Notes: generated by a model from the sequence alone, not told the origin. A stretch of 64,000 nt of DNA from Daphnia carinata (GCF_022539665.2 NC_081339.1:2690017-2754016); one strand, 5' to 3'; positions 46,492-57,949 are shown, counted from the stretch's first letter. Numbers and translations are program-made.

Positions 46492-48579
46492 ATGAATATT
46501 CTTTGGTTCCGTCGTGGGCTAAGATTTCACGATAATCCTGCTCTTCTATCAACAATAGAGAATTCAAAGGAGTTTCTAGCTCTTTACATCTTTGATACAA
46601 CATTCCAAGGTATGATACAATAATTATTAATTTATTATGTATAGTGCATATTCAGTAAAGGCCTTTCCACTTTATTTATGTGGACCTAGATGCTGGATAC
46701 AAACCCTATCACATGTATGGGTTCTTGTTGGAATGTTTGAATGATCTAAATGAAAGGCTTCAAAGTATCGGAACAAAGCTTCACATTTTCCAGGGTTGTC
46801 CTCTGGCAGTGTTCCGTCATATACATCAGTCACATGGTGTCAACAAGCTTTGTTTTATTCAAGACTGTGAACCTATCTGGCACGAAAGGGACAATGCAGT
46901 CAAAAGTGAGTTCTGTAGTATTTTTTTTTATTTGCCACCATCACCATTTCCAAAATCAAATAATATTTTATTCTTTTAGGTTTATGCTTGGAGTTGAACA
47001 TTGAAGTTTATGAACATGTTGCTCACACCCTTTGGGATCCCATGGACATAATTGCATCTAATGGTGGAACTCCTCCTTTAACTTATGAGATGTTTGTGGT
47101 AATGCTCTGCACAAAACCACAGATCATCACACCAATCTACATGTCTCATTTTACTTGCAGCATGTTGCTATGTCAGTTGGTGATCCACCAAAGCCAGTTG
47201 CTGATCCAGAATGGAAAGATGTAAAATTTGTCTCTATTGAGCCACTTAAAACTAACAAATTCATTGTAAGTTTTTGTGGAAATTGTTTTGTTTTTTCGTT
47301 TTTTGGAAGTTTCTTTTTATTTTCGCAATAGCTATTTGACGGTGTACCTACCCTTGATGCAGTTGGTGTACCCGAAAATCCCGTAGGTCGCCGAAATCGG
47401 AAAATAATTGGCGGAGAAACCAATGCACTAAAACATTTCGCGATTAGATTACAAGCCGAAGAAACCGCATTTCGAAGTGGTTTCTATCAACCAAACCAAG
47501 CCCGTCCTGATTTGCTTGGCCCTCCTCTATCCTTGAGCGCAGCGATCTCAGTGGGAGCTATGTCAGTCAGACTGTCAGTAGTATTTCTTTATACATTTAT
47601 TCCTATTCCAAATAGTACTAATTTTCTGCTATACTCTACAGATTCTACTGGAAAATTCACGAGCTTTTTGACAAAGTAAATAAAGGTAGCCCGCCTGCTT
47701 GGTTAGGCATTACTGGCCAAATTATCTGGCGTGATTACTTCTACGCCATGAGCCGAATGAATCCCAAGTTCGATAAGGAAGTAGATAACCCAATCTGTTT
47801 ACAAATTCCTTGGAATGAAAACCAAGAGCTTTTTGAAAAGTGGAAAAACGGGCAAACAGGATACCCATTTATTGATGCTGGAATGAGACAGCTAAATCAA
47901 GAAGGTCAGTTACCTTTTGTTTCCTGTGGCTAATATTTATAATTCATAGGCTTGTATGCAATTCGGTATGTCCCCAACAGGATGGATGCACCACTCGGTC
48001 CGCAATGCTGTAGCTATGTTTCTAACACGTGGTGATTTGTGGCTAAACTGGGATATTGGAGCCGAATACATGGCGTATCAGTTGGTAGATTCCGACTGGT
48101 CTGTTAACTCGGGCAATTGGATGTGGGTATCAAGTTCTGCCTTTGAACGGTTACTCGATTGCTCCGTTTGCATCAATTCGGTGCTCTATGGCAAGCGCCT
48201 AGAACCATCAGGAGATTATATTCGTCGATATGTTCCAGAATTGGCCAATTTTGAATTCGAATACATTCACGAACCGTGGAAGGCTCCGATCGATATTCAG
48301 CAAGCGGCCAATTGTATAATAGGTTTGCAAATTTTTTCACAGCTTCCACATGGATGTTTTGTTTTTCTGTCTAATTTTTCTTGTTTTCCCTTTGCATGTC
48401 ATTCAGGCAAAGACTATCCTGCCCGAATAGTCATACACGAAGAAGTGTTAATTCAAAACCAAACATGGATGAAGGATTTTCGTAGAAAGTTCAAAGAAAC
48501 TCCAGCCCATTGTCAGCCGTCATCCAATAGCGAAGTATATAAATTTTTCTGCCTCCCAGACGACAGTCTCCCGTTCTAA
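46492..48579 (+). CDS. cry: Drosophila-type (type I) cryptochrome, blue-light circadian photoreceptor
   Basis: Eight exons (46492-46609, 46690-46905, 46980-47098, 47161-47265, 47332-47573, 47642-47904, 47981-48322, 48407-48579) join in frame to 525 residues. It starts [19 protein letters not shown] (photolyase-homology region). CRY1-specific segments: [83 protein letters not shown] and [17 protein letters not shown]. Counted against Drosophila CRY, the electron-transfer Trps (W342, W394, W397, W420) and the gating His (HH) are present. Two key sites differ: the residue aligned with flavin-proximal Cys416 is Asn (SVNSGNW), and the tail reads [10 protein letters not shown] where the fly has QFFWLAD, so the FFW Trp is Cys. 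Type I CRYs bind FAD and, when lit, trigger TIMELESS turnover; that role is inferred. Confidence 0.95.
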
Positions 48580-49379
48580 CCAATTCGGGAAGTCGAATCA
48601 TAGATCCATCTTTTAGATTGACTATTTTTCCAAAATGTTTACAAAAGAGTTTCATAAAACTAATGTGCTGTAGACATGCTGAGTTATAATTTTAACTATC
48701 GATCAAGGGTATAGTATTAATCTGAGAATGGAGACGATGGTGCATAGTTGGAACGTAAAAAGCTGTGTTAAGAATCTCCTGCTTATCTGACGCTATTCTT
48801 ATACTGGTATATGTTTTAAACATTTATAAATGTTGTACGTTCGTATACCGTTTCCTTTTTTCCCATGATGATATCTTGATGCGAAAAAGACATTCCAGGT
48901 ACAAAATTATCTGACTTTTTCTCTGACTATATTTGATTTAGTTAAAGTTTAGATGACATAGTTTTCCATGGTATTCGCAGTTCCAGCTGAACAGTGTCAC
49001 ACAAAGAACCTCAACTCAGAAGATCCAGCGGTTGTATCGTCAGTCAATGCAGTTGTAATAATGTCAATTTAATCCAGGCCCCTGAGAATAATGGTTAAAA
49101 TTTTTGGAACTACTGACAACTGTATCCTTCGCCCTATTAGCAGTGTAGGGGCGATCCATTCGAAGAATTGCTTCCGCATCTAATGAGGTAAGTGATTTTC
49201 TAGAACCAATTTAACTACCTTACTTTCTGATGGCTTAAAGACAATTGTTTTAACCTTTAGCAGTGCTTTTACCATTCGCTTTGGAAGTTGAATAAAAACC
49301 TGGTAGTATTTTGTTTTGTCATCATTCGCCGAGTTTAGCTCAGCAAACGCGGAACAACAAGTCGATTCCTTCTCCAACA
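48580..49379. other. Intergenic between cry and the Pro/Ala-rich gene
   Basis: 3' flank of cry and probable promoter of the next gene. No gene or motif stands out. Confidence 0.5.
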
Positions 49380-51088
49380 TGAAACTGCACAAGTAATTTA
49401 ACTTTCTTATTTAAGGAATGTGTAATGTATTTATCAATAATTGCATTTTCTCTTCTACAGATTTACCATCATTTTGCTGGCAGTATCGTATTCAGTTCGA
49501 GCTCAGTTTAAAGAAAGTGACGATAGTTTTGTTCCTTCAACGGAAACACTGGAAGAAGAAAATTCGCCTGTTTTCCGCCTTAACATTGCTAAAGACGCAA
49601 CGGGTAAACAATCTTTGCCAATGCTTCCTCAACCAAGCCAGCTGTGCGCCGTTCTCAGCAATTGCAATCCTCAAGGTATAATTTTTTCACCGTTTACAAG
49701 AGTTGGCTCATCTAGCCATCCTTTCCAAAGCTAAATGATTTACGCAAACGTTTTATTTTGTAATTGGCACTATAAATTCCAAAAATAGTTCCACTTCAGC
49801 CATTTGCTACTGTAACGAACTCTGCCGCCGCTCTGATGGGTTCCCCAACACCATCTTCACCGTCGATGAACTACCCCGCACCGGCAACCATGGCTTATCC
49901 CGCCCCTATGGCACCTACTCCTGCTGCGCCTATGTATTCCGTCACTACCACACCTACCCCTTTGCCAATGAGTTTTTCGACTTCCGGCACGCCAACAAGC
50001 TACAACGGTGCAGGTACGATAACCTATACCACTCCCGCACCACCTGCCCCGGTAACAACCAGTTATGCCACTCCTGCAATGATGAACTACTCCATGGCAC
50101 AACTCCCTACACCGGCACCTATGACCTATTCCCCGCCTTCCTTACCTTCACCCGCTTTAGTTGGCTATCCTGCTCCCACGGTAGTTATGTCTTCACCAAT
50201 GGGCTATCCTGCGCTTTCAGCACCTACACCAGCACCTACTGTATATCCTTCGGCTACGGTACCTTCACCCATAACTATGGGCAATCCCGCACCAATGGCA
50301 CCTTCCATTGCATCAGTGAGCTATTCCGCACCTATGGTACTTTCATCCTTATCCATGGGATCAGATGCCCCACCGGTACCTACACCCGGACCAACAGGCT
50401 ATGTCCCTCCTTTGGCACCTACACCTACATTGATGGGGTATGCTGCAAGTGCGTCAACCCCGCCAACACCAACAGGCTATCCTACACCTACAGTATCTCT
50501 TCCTGCCCCAATGGGTTATCCTGCAACTCCGACCGCTACACCCGCACTGGCAGGCAGCCCTGCTTTCCCAATTCCTACACCAGCAATGACAGGCTCTCTC
50601 GCATCTCCAGCAGCCATGGCTATTCCTTCCCCCCCTGCAACCATGCAGATGCCAATGGGTTATACCGCAGCTCCAGCACCTGCGCCTACCCGGTGCTTAA
50701 TCCTACACCTTTGGCAGCTCCACTGGCCTCTGCGAGCTATCCTGCACTCCCGATGTCTGCACCTTCCCAGATGGGCTATTCTGCACCTTCTGTACCTACA
50801 CCAACATTACCCTCTGTATCTTCTGCACCTCCACCAGCATCAGTGGGCTATGCCCTATCTCAGGCAACTATGCCTGCAGCAGTGAGCAATTCTAGACCAT
50901 TGGCCCCAATAGCACCTGCAATAATAAGCTATCCAGCAGCTGCAGTACCCACTCCTGCATCAGTGAGCTATCCTGCACTTCCTACCATGCCTATTTCAGC
51001 GACATTGCCTACTCCATACCCGATGAGTTACCCTATTCCTGTAACCACCCTTCGTCCGTATCCTATCAATGTCTCTTCAGCTTATTAA
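49380..51088 (+). CDS. Secreted Pro/Ala/Tyr-rich repeat protein, with a frame break
   Basis: Exons 49380-49393, 49461-49675 and 49789 onward join in frame. The product starts MKLHKFTIILLAVSYSVRAQ, a clear signal peptide, then a short acidic segment with two Cys (LCAVLSNCNP), then several hundred residues of imperfect repeats around MGYPAPxxPTPA, rich in Pro, Ala, Ser, Thr and Tyr. Near 50672-50692 the repeat moves from one frame to another (as if one base were missing): the first frame degenerates into Leu/His/Trp-rich sequence while the second continues the repeats to RPYPINVSSAY and a TAA at 51086. Either an assembly error, an allele with a frameshift or a missed tiny intron. Composition suggests extracellular matrix, cuticle or adhesive use, but no chitin-binding motif is seen. 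Function unknown. Confidence 0.72.
49836..51070 (+). repeat. Degenerate tandem coding repeats (about 30-36 nt units)
   Basis: Irregular units encoding MGYPAPxxPTPA and variants, roughly 30 of them, under protein-level constraint (synonymous differences are common). The repetition makes long open frames on the opposite strand that are not genes. Confidence 0.75.
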
Positions 51089-51743
51089 TGAAACATGGCC
51101 TTCCTTAATGTTGAAAGGTATGCTAAATGAACAACGTCGCAGCACAAAAGAAAGTAAAATATTTCACATGATTCCAACTTTCGTACGATCGGCGTTCGAC
51201 GAGAACAAACAACTTGATCACAGAGCTCATAAGCTTGAACCTTGGCCACAGGGTTTCGTTAAGACTCAATGATGTCTTTGAAAAAATTACGAAATCCTTG
51301 GAACAATTGTCAACCTACTGACGAGGTGAACATTCGAAAAAAGGTACGCGGATGAATTCCCATCCTTCATACTGTTATTTTACTTACAAATTTGTCAAAT
51401 CAATCGTGTTTATGAAGTAAGAATAATGGCAAGATTGTACCGTGATTTTTCAAAGTTCGGGCAGGAAAGCTTTTCCATCGTGGCACGTGTCATATAGAGA
51501 TTTCGTTCAGCCCCGTGTTTGTTCATCTGTTTCGTACGTTACGGTAAGACCAAACAGGTAAAAAGGCGTAGAAAACTAGTATCTTAAATAAAAGCCATAT
51601 CTTTCGTGAGAAACGATAAACTAGAGATTGCGTCATTTTTGAGGAAGCTCTGTTTTTTTTTTTTGTACGAATGGAGCTTTGGTCACTTATTGCTAACTAC
51701 GGGACAAAACAAGCTGTTGAAAAGTGTTCGCTGTGCTAAAGAA
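51089..51743. other. Intergenic before BTB gene 7
   Basis: No gene supported. The open frame of BTB gene 7 extends upstream to 51606 but begins with GTG. Confidence 0.5.
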
Positions 51744-52781
51744 ATGCTGCCGGCTATAAAAATCAAAGAGGGATTCTTCTGCATTTCGTGGGATGTCCAA
51801 AATCCAACTGGATACGGACAACAGTGGGGACAGACGAATAGGCAAAGCATTGTTGCTAACCAAGTGGATGTTTCAAATCTTACGGAAATTTTTAAATCTT
51901 GCAAGCTCTCTTACAAAATAGAAGAAGACCTACATGGAGTTCTTGAGATGGAAACTGTGATATCAAATGAAATGGGACGAGGTAAATTGGAAACTATACT
52001 TGTTCAGGTAACGAAAAATGGTGTCCAACAGTTAATGACCTTAAGGCGATCTACGTGGACAATTACTTGGAAGAAATGTGAATGGAAGCCTTCGTGTAAC
52101 TGCAAAAATTCTGGTACTGGCGTTTATCCAAATAATTACGGGAAAAGTTGCGGTTATTGTAGGAGACCGTTTACATTGGAGAGCCCTCTCGTAATTCTAA
52201 TTCAGTCAGATCTTGGTTCGTCGATTTCTCTAAAAAAAGGACCTCAGCATGTCATTGATCATTTATTGAACCTATGGAAAACTAAAACTCTGTCGAATGT
52301 CACTTTTCAGTGCAAAACAAAATCCATCGAAGCTCACACTTTGATCCTTGCTTCTGGCAGCCCGGTGCTGGCTGCGATGTTTCAACATGACTTTACGGAA
52401 AACCAGAAAAAAGTCGTGGTAGTCAAAGAAATCGAAGCAAATGTTTTTGAAGAGCTGCTTTGTTTCATCTATACCGGAAATTTTTGCGTCACCAAGGTGG
52501 ATGTAGCTAAACTACTGGTTGCAGCCGACAAATATGCTGTGGAAACATTAAAAGAAGAGTGTGCAATGTATTTGGCCAATACTTTGACTGTAGAAAACGC
52601 ATTGTCATATCTAGTGACGTCTCATCTCCATAATTCACCGATGCTTTACCAAAGTGCATTGGATTTCATTACGAAGAAGGAAAATGAAAAAATCATCTGC
52701 CGGCGCGAGGATTGGATGCAAATAATAAAAAACTACCCAGAACTTTGCTTCCAGGTAACACAACTTATGATGAGTGATTAA
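51744..52781 (+). CDS. BTB/POZ-domain protein (BTB gene 7)
   Basis: 345 residues from the ATG that puts the family signature AIKIKEGFFCISWDVQN near the N-terminus; 46 further upstream codons are open but lack an ATG at their start. The middle contains CEWKPSCNC and CGYCRRP, Cys clusters that could bind metal and are matched only in part in BTB gene 6 (CAYGC). The BTB domain (about 172-255) has LNLWKTKTLSNVTF, IEAHTLILASGSPVLAAMF and FEELLCFIYTGNF, followed by BACK-like helices (ADKYAVETLKEEC). It is the closest relative of BTB gene 6, although 15 kb and five unrelated genes lie between them. Substrate-adaptor role inferred. Confidence 0.88.
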   Translation: MLPAIKIKEGFFCISWDVQNPTGYGQQWGQTNRQSIVANQVDVSNLTEIFKSCKLSYKIEEDLHGVLEMETVISNEMGRGKLETILVQVTKNGVQQLMTLRRSTWTITWKKCEWKPSCNCKNSGTGVYPNNYGKSCGYCRRPFTLESPLVILIQSDLGSSISLKKGPQHVIDHLLNLWKTKTLSNVTFQCKTKSIEAHTLILASGSPVLAAMFQHDFTENQKKVVVVKEIEANVFEELLCFIYTGNFCVTKVDVAKLLVAADKYAVETLKEECAMYLANTLTVENALSYLVTSHLHNSPMLYQSALDFITKKENEKIICRREDWMQIIKNYPELCFQVTQLMMSD

Positions 52782-53393
52782 CATACTTCATATAATGGAC
52801 GTCAAACTGAAAATGAAGAAGGAATTGTTGAATACACACGCTCGACCCAGTTCACACAGCTTTCAAGTTGAATTATCGCTGCGCATTTTTCGTCTAAAAC
52901 ATTTGTGCGTAGCTAAAACAAAATATTTTATCAATTTAAAATGTTTCCCTTAAATGAAAACCTTTGTATCATGTCGTCAAAACTGACGATGAAAACTGAT
53001 AACAACCTGATAACATGAAATACCATATACGTCATGTTAATCTGTTCCCAAGTTGTTGTTTATCGAAAACTAAATGACAAGCTAAATAGGCCGGGTACGT
53101 TTAAAGATATGGATAACATAAAATAAACAAATATAAAAAAATTACAAATCTGCTTTGACCTGTTTTCGGCAAACAAATGATACTTCACTGGAAATGAAGG
53201 GAGATATTCCGTTATTCTCTGTGCCTAACAGTCACGACATCTAGTGGGGTATTATTATTCTTATGATTTTGGCCGTATTATTCACTAGAGAGCGGATAAA
53301 ACTTAATCTTTCCCGTTTGCTATTGCGCGAGTTCTAGGGTGGTGTGTCATTCATGAGTTCTCACGTTGTTTTGGAAAGTAGAACATTGAAAGA
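52782..53393. other. Intergenic before the ORP gene
   Basis: BTB gene 7 3' flank and ORP promoter/leader. Nothing specific seen. Confidence 0.5.
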
Positions 53394-56016
53394 ATGTCGA
53401 AATCTAAGGTAAGTGTCGGAATAAAAAAATATTGTTTAAGGGGAAAACTTTTGTCAATCTGTGGAGCTCGGAACAGGAAAGCAACGTCGGAATGTCGTTA
53501 AGACAAATTTCGGAGGGGCAGCTTTTAAAGTATACCAACATGATGAAAGGATGGCAGAATCGCTGGTTTGTTTTGGATCCACGTACTGGAATGCTAGAAT
53601 ATTTTATGGTAATTTGTTTTAAAAAGTCCTGTCAAAAATTTATCAAGAATGTACTGTATAGTCAGAAGCTGAAAGAAAGCAGCGACCAAGGGCTTCACTT
53701 CACTTAGCAGGGGCAATTGTAGTTCCCAGTGAAGAGGATTCCTATACTTTTTCTGTCAATGCTGCCAATGAAAACTCATTTAAACTACGAGCCACAGATG
53801 CCAAAGAAAGGCAGCATTGGATAAATAGACTTCGTGTAGTTGCTCAAGCACACACACAAGTCCTGGCTGAGGTAATTCAATCTTAAGAGTAAATTCAGTG
53901 TAACATTGACAAAAGTATCTTCTAGAGCAATCCACCATTGTTCCGTGATCATTCTCAACTCAGCAGCAGTAATCTTTCAACATCCTCAGCAATATCAGCA
54001 AGCCCTCACAACACTGGACCTTCTCAAAAGATGCTGTCATGCAACTTAACCATCCTGGATGCGTTTAGTGGTGTCAGAGATTATTTACGCCGTGTAGAAT
54101 GTGAGCACCAGAGATTGGTTCATGACATTGAAAGTTTACCAACCTCAGGACCGACGACCACTTGCACTGACACTGAGATCCTCATATTGAAAGCTACTTC
54201 TCAAGCAACATTGTTATGCCTAGAACAGTGTTTAGCCATCCTTCATTACCAACAGCAACAGCCCACAAAGGTTGTTAGAGAAAATTATTACTATTTTTTT
54301 TATGTATATATATTTTTATATTTTTCATTCTTTACCCTTCACACAAAAAACTTTATTGCAGCCAGTGAAAGTTAACTCAGCTGGCAGTTCACCGCTCCTT
54401 GGATACTCTAACTCTAAAAAGTCCGTGGAATTTAAACAAATCTCAGATTCTCCCAGGTAAATTACTTATTTTGTACACCAAACTACATTGATTAACTTGA
54501 ACCTCCGTGTTAGACTGAGAAGCGAGAGTGCGGTTTCGGCACTAAGTGATAAAAATCTTTCAGGTATAATATGGTCGTTTGAAATAGTAAATGTAAATTG
54601 ACATAATTTATTAATCGGATTTGTTTTTAAATATGTAACAAATTTAGGCGCTTACTCTTCCGATACCAATGAATCGTCATCGATTTCCGTTTTAGATGAC
54701 GAATCCCAGTATATTCCCATTGTTGAGGACTCGCTCTCTCCGGTTGCCCAAGAAATGGGAAACGAAGAGTATAAGGGACGTACTTTGAAGCTTCTCTCCC
54801 AGCTAAAACTGGGCACAGAACTTACGAAAGTTAATCTTCCCGTCTTCTGTTGTGAGCCTCGTTCGCTCCTCCAAGTTATTGCCGATGCATTTCGCCAACC
54901 CCATTTGCTGCTGAAGTAACCTTTGTTTTACATAAGAGGCTGTGTCGAATGTCATTCACGTTTAATCTATTTAGGATGGCTAAAGAATCTGACGCAGACC
55001 ATAGAATGGCCATGGTGGTGCAATGGTATTTGGGGTGCATTCGTGCATGTCGCCTGGAAATGACGGCTGCCCGCAAACCATTTAATCCCGTGCTTGGAGA
55101 GATCTTCAAATGCACCTGGAATATGAAAGATGGTATGCACAGTTTTTATTTTGACTTCTATTTCTGTGGATTTATTGTTTTTTTATTTTTACGACTTGTT
55201 CCTTTAGGGGATAATGGTGAAATGCTGCTGTTTAGATTTTTAGCAGAACAAGTGTCACACAATCCTCCTGTTAGTGCGTTTCACTTTGAGTGTCCACAGC
55301 GAGGCACATCTGTTCATGGAAATGTATCGATTAAAGCCAAATTTATGGGAATGTACGTCGGAGTAGCACTCGGTGGCGACTTAGTCCTGGAGCTTCCTCT
55401 TCATAAGCAGTCACAAGAAGGAGATACCGAGAAGTATGAAATGACCTTTCCGATGCTTTATTTACGGTCTTTTCTTTCCGAACCCTGGTTGGAGTTTGGG
55501 GGCAAAATCAACGTAAACTGTCCGGAATCGAGATCATCTGCTGGCATTGTATTCCAAACCAAGCCTTTTTATGGTGGTAAGCCACACCAAGTCACGGCTG
55601 AGATAAAGACGCATAGTGGTAATACTGCAACCCGCATATCTGGTGATTGGATGAGTGGCGTGATGGAAATGTCCTGGATGAACGGGCAGTCAGAATCTAT
55701 TGACCTAGAAACGGTTGGCGAATGGTTAGAGAAGAAAATTCGCCGTATTTCTGATCAGGCTGATGACGAGTCGTACAAGCTGTGGCATCCTGTGAGGCAA
55801 AATTTGGTTTCAGGAGATTTCCAAATGGCAGCTGAACATAAAAAAATGGTAAAACGACTTTTATTTCGAAAATTTGGATACTAAATAAAGCTCTGCTTGT
55901 ATTAACAGATCGAAGAACGTTCTCGGGAAAAAGAGCGAAAGCGCCATAATCAAGGTATGTCGTTTTGCGCCTCCTACTTTGAACCGAACAACGACCTTTG
56001 GGTACGAAAAAAGTGA
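53394..56016 (+). CDS. Oxysterol-binding protein-related protein, ORP10/ORP11-like
   Basis: Lipid transfer protein at membrane contacts. Ten exons (53394-53408, 53477-53608, 53662-53871, 53926-54270, 54362-54456, 54514-54563, 54648-54915, 54975-55132, 55208-55848, 55909-56016) give 673 residues in frame. An N-terminal PH domain (about 14-115: [31 protein letters not shown]) binds phosphoinositides and fits ORP10/11 better than ORP9. A Ser-rich linker follows, then the OSBP ligand domain ([54 protein letters not shown]) and the C-terminal helix ([20 protein letters not shown]). The family hallmark EQVSHHPP reads EQVSHNPP: the second of the two His that hold the PI4P headgroup is Asn. No FFAT motif was noticed. 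The donor of exon 4 (AAG|GTTGTT) is weak. The last exon must read past a potential donor to give the usual C-terminus. Confidence 0.94.
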
Positions 56017-56809
56017 AAACGTTGATATCCGTTGTTTTCTTGTCTTGTTTCCTGCTGTCAAACGGTTGTTGACGTACATTTAAGCTGCACTTTAATAGAA
56101 CCTTTATTCGGATTGCTTCTTCATTGTTTATGACCTTTATCACGATTAACGACTGAAAACATTGCTGCAATGGCGCCCATAGTAGCTGTAAGCTTATCCA
56201 GTAATGACGGCACATTGGATTTATTGGATGGAATTGAGGGAGTCTGAAAGCTATTCCTTGTTCTTAGATTAGGCGCGTGTCACAGTTGGTGGGGGGCTTA
56301 ATGAACGGCTCATAGTGTTCACGAGGTTCTCGATAGCCATTTTTAGTTTTATTATTAACTGTGCAGTGTAATTTTTGCGAACGACGGTGTAGTGAATGGT
56401 CGGGTTGGTTTGACAATCATGATTACATGGGAGAAGTGAATGATGTTCACGCAAAAGAACGAACTTGTGTTGGAATGAGGTGGAGCTGTAAAAAAAGTTG
56501 GGCTTGATCTTTTATGTTTGTATATTTTGCGGATTATCAAGTGGAATAGATTGTGTAACTATCACACGCCGTACAATATTAAAAACTGTTGTGCCATTCG
56601 TACACTCAGACTCACAATTTTCCTTGTTTTTTAAGGACGACCTGTGTATTTAGATATACATTATTGCTGCATCGCGCTAGCATGGTGCCAAATATTCGGT
56701 GCATTTCAAAAACGATTAAATTAATGAAAAAAATAGCAATTTTCCCGGAATCAGCATTCAATTTTGAGTATGTCCTGTGATATTCAACCAATTCCGAAGA
56801 GTGTCAGTT
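56017..56809. other. Intergenic after the ORP gene
   Basis: ORP 3' flank; no gene supported. Confidence 0.5.
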
Positions 56810-57345
56810 TTTGCCGAAAAAAAAATTTAAGCCAATACGTTCACCAAAACTATAAACTCCACGTAAAAACAAATTCAATTTTCGTGTTCCTTGGTTAATT
56901 TTGAATCAGAATCATCTATAGTTATCTAGATTTAATGCTATTGTTTTTTAATAGGAAAAAATTTTAAGCCCGACGATATAAGCCTGGGCTTATCTTTTAA
57001 CCCAACCTTTACCATTTTTTACGTTTTATTCAAAAACTATGAGTCCCACGAGAAAACAGCCCTCATATTCGTGATGCTCGTTCAATTCTGCATCGAATCC
57101 ATGTATTTAAAGCGAAATTTAAAATTTTTTAAAAATTGAAAAAGTAAGGCTATATGCCTTCTCACTTTTCCAATTTTCTTCAAATCCTAGATTTTAAATA
57201 CTTTATTCCGATTCGAAATTGATCGCTGATCACGAAAATGGGGTATATTTTCATATTAGGCTATTTCTTTTTGAATAAACCGTAAAAAACAGAAAGTCGG
57301 ACTTATTTAGTCGGGCTTAAAATTTTTTTCGGTCAGTGTATGTAG
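56810..57345. mobile_element. Foldback/MITE-like element with inverted and direct repeat arms
   Basis: Sequence 56955-57140 is an imperfect inverted repeat of about 57165-57331: the outer ends read GAAAAAATTTTAAGCCCGAC and, reversed, GAAAAAAATTTTAAGCCCGAC, and blocks such as TTTTACGTTTTATTCAAAAA, TTCGTGAT and TATTTAAA match in order. A further direct, more diverged copy of the left arm lies at 56814-56950, beginning GCCGAAAAAAAAATTTAAGCC. No coding capacity. Ends resembling GTGTCAG / CTGACAC-like sequence flank it, but no clear target-site duplication was identified. Confidence 0.7.
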
Positions 57346-57601
57346 AGACTAACTAGAAACGTGACCGTTAGATGGCGATAGTCGTAAAACAGAAAAAAGA
57401 CTAATATTTTTTATTTTTGTTTTGGGTAAAACTGATTGCCATACGGTTATAGCAATCCGTTTTATATATGGCAATCCGTTTTACCATAAAAAAAAAAAAA
57501 AAAAGGGCCGACACGTAGCCATCTATCGCTCAGACTCGTTATTACTGGCGTAGGCAATTTCAGTCCATTGGATGCCATTCGCAGTTAGTTCAGTAGCGTG
57601 G

Positions 57602-57949
57602 ATGGAGAGAATAACGCGTGGCTGGAGGAACAATGGAAAAATGGATAAGATAATACAACAAAAGGATGGTAAGTTTAAACATTATTATATTGGTTTTCAA
57701 TTATTAATTATTGTTTATTAGATCAAATTATGAAGCTGCAGGCCCTGTTATGGGAACAACACAAAATATTAGATAACAGCAAAGCTAAGGATGGTAAGGC
57801 CTAATACATAATGATTCTATTTATTTGCTTTTATTCATTTGTGTTTTGTAGCTCAAATTTTGAGTCTACAAGCTCAGCTAGGGGAAAAGAACAAATTGGA
57901 ATGGAACAGTTTCCAAACAGTGAAGGAGGTTTTCCAAACTCATCCCTAA
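57602..57949 (+). CDS. Small exon-repeat coiled-coil protein, possibly a gene relic
   Basis: Exons 57602-57668, 57722-57793 and 57852-57949 join in phase 1 to 78 residues: MERITRGWRNNGKMDKIIQQ, then KDDQIMKLQALLWEQHKIL, then KDAQILSLQAQLGEKNKLE, then a stop. Exons 2 and 3 encode the same heptad-like unit and are tandem copies. In exon 3 a +1 frame stays open to a donor at 57990 and continues in another possible exon (58061-58216: LFSLPPDSVLKL, EQLWDRIWAENG), suggesting that the ancestral protein was longer and a frameshift cut it. Downstream pieces (58300-58650) look like more decayed exons. No family recognised. May be transcribed or a pseudogene. Confidence 0.35.

Noticed and set aside
49857-50102. 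Cys/Gly/Arg-rich minus-strand ORF
   Set aside because: Mirror of the Pro/Ala-rich coding repeats on the plus strand.
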